From Apoda limacodes (taxonomy: Eukaryota; Arthropoda; Insecta; Lepidoptera; Limacodidae), in contig OX291550.1 in assembly GCA_946406115.1 (NCBI GenBank), positions 2,656,803 through 2,720,802 of the forward strand: a stretch of 64,000 bases of DNA, given 5' to 3'. The translations under genes were made by a program, and so were the position numbers. This document shows, in pieces, positions 21,501 through 30,968 of the stretch. Each line of letters starts with the position of its first letter. Within the stretch, counting starts at the first letter, position 1. Under the pieces are notes generated by a model. That model had not been told where the DNA came from. It saw only the letters and a program-made list of their open reading frames with translations, and searched no databases.

Positions 21501-24233
21501 ACGTTAATGGCCTACCAGAGCGAGGAAAATCTATTATCACATCTCGACCGCTTTGAAAGCTTTGTACCACTCGTCAGCTCGTGTTTTTGATAAAATGATT
21601 CATTGATAGCCTTCTGTTATACTTTCAGGGACTCCGAACACGAAATTCCCTTGGCGATGCTAAATTTAAGACAAACTCTTTGTTCGATGTTTTTTCCATT
21701 ATGAAATTCGCAATACAAAGTAGATATGATCTAACTAAAAACAAAACTGTATTTAATCTAAATAACAGATGCAGCTCAAACTCCAAGCTAAAATGGAAAA
21801 CAGATGTGCCAATCGTGCAAATAGAAAAATAAATTTGAAACCATAAACAAATCATCCATTCTCGATACTTTATTGATTGAATGTATCTTTTACCTATTCA
21901 GATTAAATTTATTACTTCTTTGTCGCTTTTCAAATAAATTGATTGAACACTTTCAAATAATATATTGGACACTTACAGAATTGCTAAGAAAGTGGCCTGC
22001 AGCTATTGCGACTGACAGGATGTGTAATAAAAATTATAACTTAGGAAAACCTAATGAGAATGCTACAGAAGATTATATTGTAAGTACAGAATATAGTGAA
22101 TTTTGGGCTACCTAATATTAATTTTCAAAAGCAAAACATTAACTTCAATAAAAATGGAATAGTTATTTATGATATTAGTGCGGTAAGTTGGTTATTACAA
22201 ACGAGTTGACGAATGTACCATAGTTATGAGTATGTAAATACCAATTTCGCACGAATGTCATACAACGTTTTTCAACATATTTGCGAGCAACATTCATTTA
22301 ACTGTTTTTAATAGCGAATTAGAAATTATACAGATAGGTCATTACTTTTGGAAATTAATAGTAAAATTTGAATAATTATTAAAATTCAGTGAATTCAGGA
22401 ATCTTGCTGCTTTGGAAGCATAACTGACTAACTGACATTTTTAAAATCAAATCAAATCAAACAATATTTATTCAAATAGGGTTCTGAGACCACGTTGAAT
22501 CGTCAATACAATGTAAACAATGTTAATTTCTTCCAAAAAGAGCTGACAAGAAGTTCTGTTTAAAGTAATAATACGTGGGACACTCAGAAAGTTTTGAGAA
22601 ACTAAAACACTAACTTCTATGGATAATTATTTTTTAATTAAATGTTTTCAAAGAACTCTCCACCGGCCTGTATACAAAATTTCATGTTTGGTCGCTTGTG
22701 CTCATTGCAGACATTTTGTGATATACCATTCGGCGTTGATGCTACTTTGGTCTCGTAATGGAATTGAAACCAGATTCCCCGTCAAAGTGAAGAAACAAGC
22801 GATCAAAATTTTCCCTGCGCTGCACTTTCGTAGACGTTCATCACGTTACAAAGGAGCATCCAATTGAGCTGAAACCATCGCACAGGGATAATTGAAGAGA
22901 CGGAGAAGGACGTAGGCTAGACTTTTATTCCGTAATAATAGAAGTTTATGTAGAAATTACCGAATTCCACGTGCATGAACTATAGCCACAAGTAGACCTA
23001 GCTATTGCAACTTTCTTACTAATACCATACTGTATAATACCAATAATTCGGGAGTGGTCTTAGTAATCCTACGCCGATCCAGCGCGGGCGGAGCTGTTGG
23101 CAACAACTAGTACGTACATAAATTCATACACAAACACACACATAAATATACATTAAACACAAACAGTAATTCCAAAATTGATACTACTAGAAAATATATG
23201 CATATATTTATAAACTTACATAGGTACCAGTATAATAATATAATAAATAATAATCCGCTACAATCCACCATCGGGCGCCCGGCGCCAGAGTGCACACATA
23301 CCCATATGCATACGAATACTCACAGACTTTGTATATCATGGGGGAGTAAAGAACTGCATCTTTCGTCTCTTTTTCTTTTAGTATTTTAATAATAAGCGCT
23401 TCCAAAGACCCTTAACCGCACGTTCCCTTCATGGTGCGTGATTTCAAACTCTCTCGAATATATACAAGCTTTGTGAATGCATTTTCTGAGCAAATGTGTT
23501 GAAAAAATCTTAAATACCCGTAAACCGACATTTGTACGAGTACACTCGCATTTTTTTATGAATGAGCTTATTACGAATTTCAATATTTATTTCGTTCACG
23601 CAAAAGATATGTCTTTGTGCTGATTTTTAGAGTTGATATGATTTGATTTAATTTTTCGTTTTTGTTCTAAGGTGCGTAAAGGTGAAGGGGTTATAATTCC
23701 AATCTGGGGCATCCATCGCTCACCCGACTTCTACCCGGATCCAGATAAGTTCATACCAGAAAGATTTTCTGAACAGAATAAACACACAATTAAGCCATTT
23801 ACATATATGCCTTTTGGAATTGGTCCCAGGAATTGTATAGGTGAATTATTTTACGGTTCATATTTTTTTCTTTCTGTCAAAAAAAAACACAAAGTAACTT
23901 TTTTAAATAACGATATTAAAACTGAATATGTAAATTTTAAATAAAGAAATATGTTTTTTTGTAAGAATAAAAATTTCATAAGGTTTTTTTGTGTAATTGA
24001 ATTTTGGTATTGTAAAAAAAATTGTAAATTATATAAATATTAAATATTGTTTTTACTTTTAATCAGGTTCAAGATTTGCACTTTGTGAAATAAAAGTAAT
24101 GACGTATCAACTTCTTTTGCACATGGAAGTCACACTTTGTGAGAAGACCTGCTTGCCAATCACCCTGTCAACTGAGAGCTTTAATTTGCGTATTAAAGGA
24201 GGACACTGGCTGAGATTTAAGAAAAGGAATTAA
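15340..24233 (+). CDS. CYP9A: cytochrome P450, CYP9A subfamily (10 coding exons, complete)
   Basis: This is a heme-thiolate monooxygenase anchored in the ER membrane. CYP9A enzymes use NADPH-P450 reductase to oxidise xenobiotics, plant allelochemicals and insecticides. Exons: 15340-15542, 16469-16632, 17008-17145, 17374-17576, 17888-18023, 19486-19581, 20362-20583, 21979-22079, 23672-23840, 24067-24233. They sum to 1599 bases, 532 residues plus stop, the usual family length. Introns are GT-AG and phases agree throughout. Hallmarks: an N-terminal hydrophobic anchor (about 2-20), WKDMR of helix C (126-130), AGFET of helix I (330-334), ELLR of helix K (388-391), PERF (450-453), and FGIGPRNCIG (469-478) with heme ligand Cys476. 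No disabling change is visible. The subfamily is called from overall sequence character, strongest at the start, around helix C and at the C-terminus. The member number cannot be given. The large introns carry transposons. Confidence 0.93.
16469..16632 (+). CDS. CYP9A: CYP9A coding exon 2
   Basis: It completes codon 68 and runs to residue 122 plus one base. It includes the VTVKDFESFLNHR stretch typical of the N-terminal beta region of CYP9 proteins. The acceptor is TTTTACAG and the donor AAAG/GTATCT. Confidence 0.92.
17008..17145 (+). CDS. CYP9A: CYP9A coding exon 3 (helix C)
   Basis: It encodes residues 123-168. It contains the helix C motif WKDMR (126-130), whose Trp and Arg contact the heme propionates, followed by STLSPAFTSSK, a near-invariant CYP3-clan phrase. 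The donor is GG/GTAAGA. Confidence 0.92.
17374..17576 (+). CDS. CYP9A: CYP9A coding exon 4
   Basis: It encodes residues 169-236. It includes DILMRYANDVIASCVFGLK, the helix E region conserved in CYP3-clan enzymes, and the start of the substrate-recognition loop region after it. It ends in phase 0 with AAG/GTAAGT. Confidence 0.92.
17888..18023 (+). CDS. CYP9A: CYP9A coding exon 5
   Basis: It encodes residues 237-281 and one base. The content is the variable F-G region followed by DVIHLLMEAKKG, the conserved CYP9A helix G/H phrase. The acceptor is AATACAG and the donor AAAG/GTAGGA. Confidence 0.9.
18405..18722 (-). repeat. dispersed repeat in CYP9A intron 5
   Basis: Read on the minus strand, it runs from CGAGCAATTCTTGTATACG (18712 downward) through GGGGCGATAAATCGATC to ACGAGCGAAGCTCGG near 18416. 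The same start, AAACGAGCAATTCTTTGGA, recurs at 44378. It is a non-coding lepidopteran-style repeat of unknown class. Confidence 0.5.
18751..19178 (+). repeat. family 5 dispersed element, fullest copy
   Basis: It starts CGGCCAAGTGCGTGTCAGAT and ends GGACGGACGGACAG then GTACGGAACCCTAAAA. Other copies or ends lie at 7780, 26035, 33465-34405, 38822, 39280, 39985-40265 and 43072. It is non-coding here, probably a SINE or the 3' end of an RTE-type LINE. It lies inside P450 intron 5. Confidence 0.65.
19486..19581 (+). CDS. CYP9A: CYP9A coding exon 6
   Basis: This short 96-base exon encodes residues 282-313, including DAGFATVEESDVGKK, a CYP9A-specific loop. The donor is GG-TCAGTG-like (GTCAGT), a weaker match than at the other exons. 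Confidence 0.9.
19805..20035 (-). mobile_element. LINE family 2, 3' end in CYP9A intron 6
   Basis: It matches the family 2 3' terminus (AAGGTGGCCAACAAG on the plus strand through to the AGAGAACTCATTCCACAACC part of ORF2). It is strongly diverged from the copy at 48132 and lacks the A-tail. The rest of the intron is unassigned. Confidence 0.7.
20362..20583 (+). CDS. CYP9A: CYP9A coding exon 7 (helix I)
   Basis: It encodes residues 314-387 and the first base of Glu388. It carries DLIAQAVLFFIAGFETIS, the oxygen-activating helix I with AGFET at 330-334. The exon ends just inside helix K. The donor GTAATA at 20584 is followed almost at once by a mariner insertion. Confidence 0.93.
20591..21886 (-). 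mobile_element. mariner element in CYP9A intron 7
   Basis: The two ends are imperfect inverted repeats: GTCAAGAAAGTACCGGGAAA at 20599-20618 pairs with the complement of 21859-21880, about 17 of 22 positions matching. TA flanks are present. Between them lies a disabled mariner transposase. The left end begins only ~7 bases after the exon-7 donor. The element bounds are approximate. Confidence 0.75.
20834..21640 (-). pseudogene. mariner transposase, disabled
   Basis: The N-terminal part (21460-21206) shows a helix-turn-helix piece and KNVAAWLVLKDLDFLKK. A TAG at 21207 replaces the Trp codon expected just before VYEFD (first catalytic Asp). The remainder (21190-20834) carries HHDNALSHNA (second Asp) and YSPDMAPADFFSFPKLK (third Asp). 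The spacing of 34 residues between the last two gives the DD34D signature. The sequence upstream of 21460 has lost its frame, so no active transposase can be made. Confidence 0.85.
21979..22079 (+). CDS. CYP9A: CYP9A coding exon 8 (helix K)
   Basis: It completes the ExxR motif: Glu388 is split across the intron and Arg391 follows in ELLRKWPAA. It then encodes ATDRMCNKNYNLG to residue 421. It ends in phase 0 with ATT/GTAAGT. Confidence 0.92.
22440..22565 (-). mobile_element. LINE 3' tail in CYP9A intron 8
   Basis: The plus strand reads TCAAATCAAATCAAA then ATATTTATTCAAATAGG, a microsatellite-ended LINE tail in minus orientation. The adjacent bases resemble a LINE ORF2 C-terminus (CQLFLEEINN on the minus strand). 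Confidence 0.5.
22566..23060. other. unassigned part of CYP9A intron 8
   Basis: It contains an 82-codon ORF at 22619-22867 without recognisable family features. The CACTCAGAAAGTTTTGAG stretch at 22580 looks like part of a mariner/Tc1-type repeat, but no transposase or TIR pair could be shown. Confidence 0.25.
23040..23110 (+). mobile_element. Helitron 3' end fragment
   Basis: It reads CCTACGCCGATCCAGCGCGG, then GGAGCTGTTGGCAACAACTAG followed by T, a degenerate version of the Helitron 3' hairpin and CTAG end seen intact at 5856. No matching 5' end was identified in the intron. Confidence 0.5.
23120..23630. other. low-complexity part of CYP9A intron 8
   Basis: CA-rich stretches (near 23130-23165 and 23291-23330) and AT-rich sequence. 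The short ORFs on both strands are by-products of these and no gene is supported. Confidence 0.4.
23672..23840 (+). CDS. CYP9A: CYP9A coding exon 9 (PERF and heme loop)
   Basis: It encodes residues 422-477 and one base. Motifs are IPIWGIHRSPDFYPDP, PERF (450-453) and the heme-binding loop FGIGPRNCIG with Cys476. The acceptor is TTCTAAG, with an unusual A at position -3, but the frame and homology fix this junction. Confidence 0.92.
24067..24233 (+). CDS. CYP9A: CYP9A coding exon 10 (C-terminus)
   Basis: It encodes residues 478-532 and the TAA stop at 24231-24233. It starts with the end of the heme loop and SRFALCEIKVM (helix L) and ends with the GGHWLRFKK tail typical of CYP9A. Confidence 0.92.
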
Positions 24234-24568
24234 TATAAGTCAACTAAGTAAATATACTCGTGTAAATACATATAAGTATTTGTTTTGTCAGTAATAAGAC
24301 AATGTAATAGAAACTTTTCTTGCGTTATAATTGATACATAAGTACAGTTTAAGTATAAATAAGAGCTTGTAATATAGTATTTACATATTAAGCCGCCTGA
24401 ATGTGAAAACCGCGTGTACATAAAGTATTATTTTAGAAGAGTTATCTAAAAAAGTGCACAATTTAAGATATGGATTGTATACAAAGTTTTACATTTTTTG
24501 GCTAGAATTCTTACTTTACTAGAAGTGGTCAATACCTTACTTGATTTTGTACTTTTTGACGTCAATTA

Positions 24569-24574
24569 AATAAA
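24569..24574 (+). terminator. CYP9A: predicted poly(A) signal of CYP9A
   Basis: AATAAA lies 336 bases after the stop codon and is followed by a GT-rich stretch (TGTGTTCCGTTTTGTTCGG at 24575-24594), the normal arrangement for cleavage and polyadenylation. No earlier AATAAA was noticed in the 3' UTR. Confidence 0.5.
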
Positions 24575-24599
24575 TGTGTTCCGTTTTGTTCGGTTGGTC

Positions 24600-25470
24600 A
24601 TTCTGAAAAATCATCTGACAAAAATCATGTCCTTTTATCGTATTCGAACTCCTTAACTATAATGGATTGAAAATAGAACTTACAGCCTGAAACATCCAAA
24701 TGACTTAAATATAAAAATATATTAAGATAAGATTATTCTAAAAATTTGAAAAAACGCTGTCGCCGTTTTCTATGAAAAGAGAATAGAGAACAGAGCTAGC
24801 AACCTAACTACTTGTCCATTCACACAGTCTAATTTATAACTTTAATAGTAGAGTGAGAGTTGCCAATATTGTGACAACAGAAACACTGTCATAATAACAA
24901 ATTTGTAGCGAAGTTTGTAAAATTTCGAGACTGATACAAAGAAAAGCAAAATTAAAAGGCATTAACCCATTAGCGATCGACCAAAAGCACTCCAGGGTTC
25001 GGAGAGGTATTTCTGCTACCGCGTAAAATAGAAGAGCCCAAGAAAAATCAATGCAGCTCCAATCCTGTATAGATAGATAATACACATTTGATTAAGTCCA
25101 ACGTCGATAGTGGACCCATCCATGTCGACTATGTCATCGGGAGCCTACAGCAACAGCTTCAGCTGCAGCTAATATACGTACACACCATAAAAACTTTTTG
25201 GATTAAGCAGTAGCAGTCTCCTACTGTGACGTGCGTCAGACAATATGGTTAACCAATGATCCGGATCTGGACATCTTCACATTCACGAACAAGCTGACGG
25301 TATTAGCTAAACTTTTACCACCTCCAATTTTGTTAATTTGAAAGTAGGCAATGGTGGCGCATGTTACCTTGTAGCATTTAAATTTTATTTCCATATACCT
25401 AATTTATACAGTATATTTGTTTATTAATTTATCTCAACGCACACACTATACTGGATCATTGAACGTTGTT
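24600..25470. other. unassigned intergenic sequence
   Basis: The minus strand has an 83-codon hydrophobic ORF (25085-24834), but neighbouring frames look equally plausible and no family is recognised. Confidence 0.25.
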
Positions 25471-25474
25471 TAAA

Positions 25475-25545
25475 TTCCTTCACCCAAAGGTTATCTGGGA
25501 GAGATCGCTCCATAGCGGTACCCCTCCCTTCGGTCCCTTACACAC
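25475..25545 (+). mobile_element. fragment of a family 3-type LINE 3' UTR
   Basis: CACCCAAAGGTTATCTGGG then AGAGATCGCTCCATAGCGGT matches the stretch found in the family 3 LINE near 56660-56700 (reverse orientation). It is a short isolated relic. Confidence 0.5.
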
Positions 25546-25659
25546 GAGATTTTTCAGTCGAGTGATGATTCTGAACAGTTTAGTCAGCAGTCCTACAAGC
25601 TTTAAGTGAGAGTTCCGTAAAATGAAAATTATTGCGGATATCTAAATTTGGTTAAAATG

Positions 25660-25920
25660 GGATTCCTGCGGCAACTCCTTGATTATACTTAAGTTTGTTA
25701 TATCAAGCTATAACTGCAGCTATGGTTCGTTCGTGGAATTCGTTTATGGTTACTCCTGTGGGAACTTTTGAATTTTCCGGCATGAAAAATAGCCTATTTA
25801 AGGTCCTATTTAAGGATCTAACCTATATGTGCGCCAAGTTTCATCCTGATCTATCCAGTGGTTGAAGCGTGATTGAGTAACAAACAACCAAACATAATTT
25901 TTCACGTTCAAAATATTAAT
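25660..25920 (+). repeat. dispersed lepidopteran repeat
   Basis: It contains CTCCTGTGGGAACTTTTGAA and AAAAATAGCCTATTTAAGG, then CAAGTTTCATCCTGATC and GAGTAACAAACAACCAAACA. This order of words is common in lepidopteran dispersed repeats. It is non-coding. Confidence 0.45.
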
Positions 25921-26034
25921 TGGATAGCTGGTAGTAAAAGATAGCTGGTTATTAATGAACTTTGCCTACGGCTCCACTCGCCCAACTTTTAAAAGCCCCA
26001 CCTAACATAATGTGGTGCGCGAAAAAAAGATTTC

Positions 26035-26162
26035 ATTACTTCTTAGTAAAATTTTATTAGAATGCGGCGGGATTATAAAGCTGTGACATACGGACTGACG
26101 GACGAACATCACAAATTTATAAGTATTCCGTTTTTGCCATTTTGCTACGGAACCATAAAACT
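26035..26162 (+). repeat. family 5 dispersed element, 3' end
   Basis: It ends with CATACGGACTGACGGACGAA and TTTGCTACGGAACCATAAA, as in the copy at 18751-19178. It is 5'-truncated. Confidence 0.55.
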
Positions 26163-27185
26163 GCTAACTGGAGTACTCTTACTATGTGTAACATTTAGCC
26201 TAAGCTTTTATAAGCTTTTTTAATTACTAAATACTTTTAGTTAAATTAAGTTTGTGCGTATTTTAGCACTTTATTATTGTAAATTTGGTAAGAAAATAAG
26301 TAAAATATTTGAACATTTTTGTTATTCAGATAAGTATTGAAGTTAAGTCATACTGTTATGAAATAAAATAACACCTGAATGTATTGCAATTGCAAAAATA
26401 ATAAACCTGTGAAAATAAATAAATAATTAAATTGGACAGCCTTTAGTATGGGATGCTATTTGCTGGGATACCCTGGCGCCCCGTTTCATTGGATATTGGG
26501 TCCATGTGGACCAGATGCTCATACTTTATTTAAAACATTTTTGAAAAAAAATATTGACAAATCTCATGACCAAGGGCGCTGGCAGCTATTTAGCACAAAG
26601 AATTAATTTAGTTATTAATTCTTTGTGCTTAGAATTAATATAGTAATATCAACGAGGAAACATTGCCAGCCTTCCGGACACTCTTCCAGTGGCAGTTTTT
26701 TGGATAGAGTTTTTTTAATTGTAGTTTTACACACTTTTAATTATAGTAAGTTAAAGACAATTTTATTTTAGTTATTTAAAGATATATTAATAAATTTTTA
26801 TGGGAAGCAATAAAGAAACATATTCAGATATAAACTGAATATTAAATTAGTAACAGTGCATTTTTCACCGAGAGAAGAAAGTTACCTATTACTGACGAGG
26901 CTGCAGTCAACAGACACAAAGCCGGAAATCGCATTTTCTTTCGAGGGGTACATAATGCTTTATGCTACACCTAAAAAGAAAATAGAAGTTAATTAACTGA
27001 ACGTTATTGTTTCGTCCCGCTACAAGACAAACGTAACCTTTTTTTCTGGCAGCACTATGGTTGTTGTTCGTAGTCTATGAAAAAATAACCTATTATTAAA
27101 AAGCAATAATTTTTTGTGCTTTAATTCTAAATAAAGTCAAATGAAGCTTATGCATTTGCATTGTGTTATTGACTAATAAAAATAA
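26163..27185. other. unassigned sequence with a strong hairpin
   Basis: No recognised element is seen. A 52-codon ORF at 26449-26607 ends inside a perfect 16-bp stem at 26592-26607/26614-26629 with a 6-base loop. It has no family resemblance. Confidence 0.3.
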
Positions 27186-27189
27186 TAAC

Positions 27190-27340
27190 AGTATTTTTTT
27201 TTTTTTTTTTTTTTATACCACTAAGGTGGCAAACAAGCACACGGTCCGCCTGATGGTAAGCGGTCAGCGTGGTCTATAGACGCTTGCATCAGCAGATGTA
27301 TCACTCGCGCGTTGCCGCAGAAATCCAATAACTATCCAAT
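27190..27340 (-). mobile_element. LINE family 2, 3' end with A-tail
   Basis: A run of ~22 T (the A-tail on the minus strand), then ATACCACTAAGGTGGCAAAC and GCGGTCAGCGTGG. It is the family 2 3' terminus, truncated after ~140 bp. The long intact tail suggests a fairly recent insertion. Confidence 0.75.
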
Positions 27341-27434
27341 AATTATTATAGAGTGTCAGTTAAGTCGTCCTGACAGCTTACAAATTGGAAGTTAACTTTT
27401 ATATAGCTAGCTATACATAAAATTGCGATATAGG

Positions 27435-28190
27435 CTAGATCCGTATTTGTGCATATTTTGTGAATAAACTATAGTATCTAAAGGATTGAAAAAAATATAT
27501 CTTATAAAACTTACTTATATCTGGGTTTGACTTTGGATAATACTCTCAGCTGGAATAGTCAAGTAACGACGCGCAATGTACAGATTCAAGCATTTTTTAC
27601 CGATTTGCACTCAGAAACTACAGATAACCACTCTAGCTATGCTAATGTGTGTTCTCCTGATCTTAATCAGAATCTTCTCAACAAGGTGGAACGTCTTTTG
27701 AATTATTGTATTCGCTTTATCTTCGGCTTAAGTAAGTAAGTAAGACAATATAATATAATAAAAAAATAATAACTCAAATGGTTATCATTATTTCTTACAG
27801 AAATATTCCACAAGTAATTTAAAACGTCGTAAAGATGCCAGGGGGCAGTTAGTATTTTTATTTTTCCACTCTTTTAAAAAACGCTTTGCACAAATAATAT
27901 AAGGCACCTTAAGTAGTTTACGTATATGTATAGTATTATGTAATTGTATGTAGAATTTATGTTAATGGTATAAAAGTATCTTAAGTTACAGTGTATTATA
28001 TATGTACCAGTATAATTAGGATATTAATTGTTGTATATGTATTTTACATATACCTAGCCTTTTTGGCACAACCAGCTAAGCTTCCTGTTATGCCAATGGT
28101 TGACTGGCACATAATGCCTTAAGGCATTAAATCCTCCATTTGTACACCATATATTATATAGTGGGCAATAAAGAATAAATAAATAAAATA
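27435..28190 (+). mobile_element. LINE family 3, internally deleted copy
   Basis: 27435-27522 matches the 5' end of the family 3 copy at 59858 (shared GAAAAAAATATATCTTAT). At ~27525 the sequence jumps to the last part of ORF2 (VERLLNYCIRFIFGL, matching the other copy's RLQNLCIRFIFGL). A 3' UTR and an AATA-repeat tail near 28170-28190 follow. Most of the endonuclease and reverse transcriptase is missing. Confidence 0.7.
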
Positions 28191-29389
28191 AATAATTAGT
28201 GAACCTTTATTAGAATTTACTTTAGAAAAATGAATTGAAAGCAAATTTTTGGTGATCGATGGATGTATAGTCCATTGAAATGTTACATGAGCTTTGCATT
28301 TGTTAGAGGACGCAATTTTATTTTTGGAACATGTGTGGGGGGTCAATAGAAGCTTAACCTCAAGTTTGAGGGGTCGCCACCCTTGTCATCCGGCCGCCAT
28401 TTTGGAAAAAGGGGTGAAAACACTTTTTAACTTATTTTTTATGTTTTTTTTTATTGTAAATATATTCTTAATTTTTTTTTGTTACATTCGTACCACTGAA
28501 CTTATTCATTCCTAACTCTTTTCCCCGCCACCTTTGAGGTAGAGTCTGTAGGCGCGTTTTTTTTTACGTGACATCCTGAATAAGCTGGTGGTACCGCGCT
28601 ATTCCTGAGTGTGAAAGTCGAACGTTTTTTCATAGCTTTATACGGCGGTAATAAAGACGACTCACTAGACGGCTTGCGATACAAACAATTTGCCAAGACA
28701 GTGACTAAAAATTCATTTAATTTATCATCGCTGCCTCCAACACAAAATGCAGCTCGTTTTCACAGTCTCCGAGTATATCACTAGGTCCAGTCGTGGCTCG
28801 GAAGATATCAAAATCCTGAAGATTGGGGCTGGAAAAAGCATGCAAACATTTGGATGCCAATACAAGCTTCCAAGCCTCCAGCACCGCCCGATGTTATGAA
28901 ATTAATATTCTGCAGATGCAAAGGAAACTGTGGAAGCGGAAGAAGTGGAAGTGTGCAGAAAAGCAGGCCTGAAATGCTCACCGGTGTGAAGTTAGCAGCC
29001 AAAGTTACCTGCCGTATATGCCCAACCAAATTAAGAAGTCGTGGTTATTTTTGTATTTCATTTCTAAAAAGGTGTAGCAAAGCGGTTCAGATTGTCACGA
29101 ATCTATGTAATAGAAATAAAACATCTATTTGTCACAAATAACAACTATTTCCTCGCTTACTTTCTGGCAGCTAACTTACCTGCTCGTATTGCTGCTATCT
29201 GAGTTGCTCTTAGTACCAATCACAAAATTAGTGATCGTTGTATATTGCGGATAGTGCTGTGGTTGTGCTAATAATACAACTGTGAAAACTATAACAGGAG
29301 GACGAAAGGACGATTTTTATAACACAAAAGTGGAATTTAAAATGTAGCTATGGTTCGACATCAATTAGTTTAGCAGTACCTACCAATTA

Positions 29390-30303
29390 TTAGACAGCAA
29401 GCAAAGGGTATATAACAATAGATATTAGTGGGCTATTGAAAAAGCTATAAAATGAGATCAAAACTAGAGTGATACTCAATCGATACACGTAAGAAAAAAT
29501 ATCCTAAACATATCAAAAATGTTGCGGTCTAAGTTGAGACTTCATTTATTTTTGATATGTTGGACGGCAAGCAAGGGGTCTCCGACACCAAATATTAGTA
29601 GACCATTGCAATAGGTTTAAAATAAGATAAAAACTAAAGTGATACTCGATCGACAAAGGTATGAAAAAAAATCATAAACATATCAAAAAATTGTTGAGGT
29701 CTGAGTTTACACTTAATTTATTTTTGATATGATGGACAGCAAGCAAGGGGTACTCGATACTAGATTTTAGTAAAACTTTGTAGTATCTATAAAACAAGAT
29801 CAAACCTAGAGTGATACTCGATCGATTAAAGTAAGAAAAAAAATCATAAACATATCAAAAAATGTTGCAGTCTGAGTTGAGACTTCATATATTCCTGATA
29901 TGTTCGACGGCAAGCAACGGGTATTCGACAATAAATATTAGTAGACTATTGCAATAGCTATAAAATGAGATCAAACCTAGAGTGATACTCGATCGATAAA
30001 GGTAAGAAAAAAAATCATACACATATCAAAAAATTGTTGAGGTCTGAGTTTACACTGAATTTATTTTTGATATGATGGACACCAACAAGGGGTACTCGAT
30101 ACTAGATATTAGTAAAACTTTCCAGTATCTATAAAATAAGATCAAAACTAGAGTGATACTCGATCGATTAAAGTAAGAAAAAAAATCATAAACATATCAA
30201 AAAATGTTCCAGTCTGAGTTGAGACTTCATTTATTTTTGATATGATGGACGGCAAGCAAGGGATCTTCGACATTAAATATTAGAAAAACATTGCAATAGC
30301 TAT
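29390..30303 (+). repeat. tandem ~170-bp subrepeats, left arm
   Basis: About five units, marked by GTGATACTCGATCGA words near 29471, 29640, 29812, 29981 and 30153. Each unit also has AAACATATCAAAAAATGTT and GGACGGCAAGCAAGGGG. Units differ from each other by several percent, with alternating variants (for example ATTAAAG versus ATAAAGG). Confidence 0.85.
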
Positions 30304-30968
30304 AACATTCACTGTAGTCCCACAATTCCAAAACACTCCCCTCTCCATCTCCAAGAGCATTAGGATCCTTGGCGTTGACATCTCCAGCGATGTTCAGTTC
30401 CGAGATTATTTGCTAGACAAGGTAAAGCTGGCGTCCAAAAGACTTGGTGTACTCAACAGAGCGAAGCAGTACTTCACGTCGGGGCAAAGGTTGCTACTTT
30501 ACAAGTCGCAAGTCCGGCCCCATATGGAGTACTGCTGCCATCTCTGGGCGGGTGCACCCGGATACCAGCTTGGCCCTTTTGACTCGGTTCAACGACGGGC
30601 TGTGAGAATTGTCGACGATCCCAAACTCACTTGCGGTATCGAGCCCTTAAGTCTGAGCAGAGACTTTGCCTCCCTGTGTGTGTTCTACCGCTTGTACAAT
30701 GGATTGTGTTCTGAGGAATTGTTCGAAATGATGCCCACAGCTACTTTCTACCATCGCACCGCTCGCCATCAACAGGGAAAAACTTTGGAACCGAAAGGAC
30801 TACAGTATGGGGTTCTTCAAAAAAGAAGTTATTAGATCTCTGAAGGGTCGGCAACGCGCGAGTGATGCCCCTGGTGTTGCAAGCGTCCATAGGCTACGGT
30901 GACCGCTTACCATCAGGCAGACCGTAGGCTTGTTTTACACCTTAGTGGTATAAAAAGAAAAAAAAAAA
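30304..30968 (+). mobile_element. LINE family 2, 3' fragment at palindrome centre
   Basis: It is 5'-truncated, starting at CATTCACTGTAGTCCCACAA. It carries the last ~200 codons of ORF2, open from 30410 to ~30835 (LLLYKSQVRPHMEYCCHLW, VQRRAVRIVDDPKLTCGIE). It ends ACCTTAGTGGTATAAAAAG then a ~12-A tail at 30957-30970. Close similarity to the copy at 48132 suggests a young insertion. Confidence 0.85.

Noticed and set aside
24834..25085. Membrane protein or chemoreceptor gene on the minus strand
   Set aside because: The hydrophobic ORF has no recognisable motif, no supporting exons, and the alternative frame looks as good; AT-rich DNA readily gives such ORFs.
26449..26607. Short 52-codon ORF as a gene
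   Set aside because: It has no family resemblance and ends in a hairpin; length is within chance.
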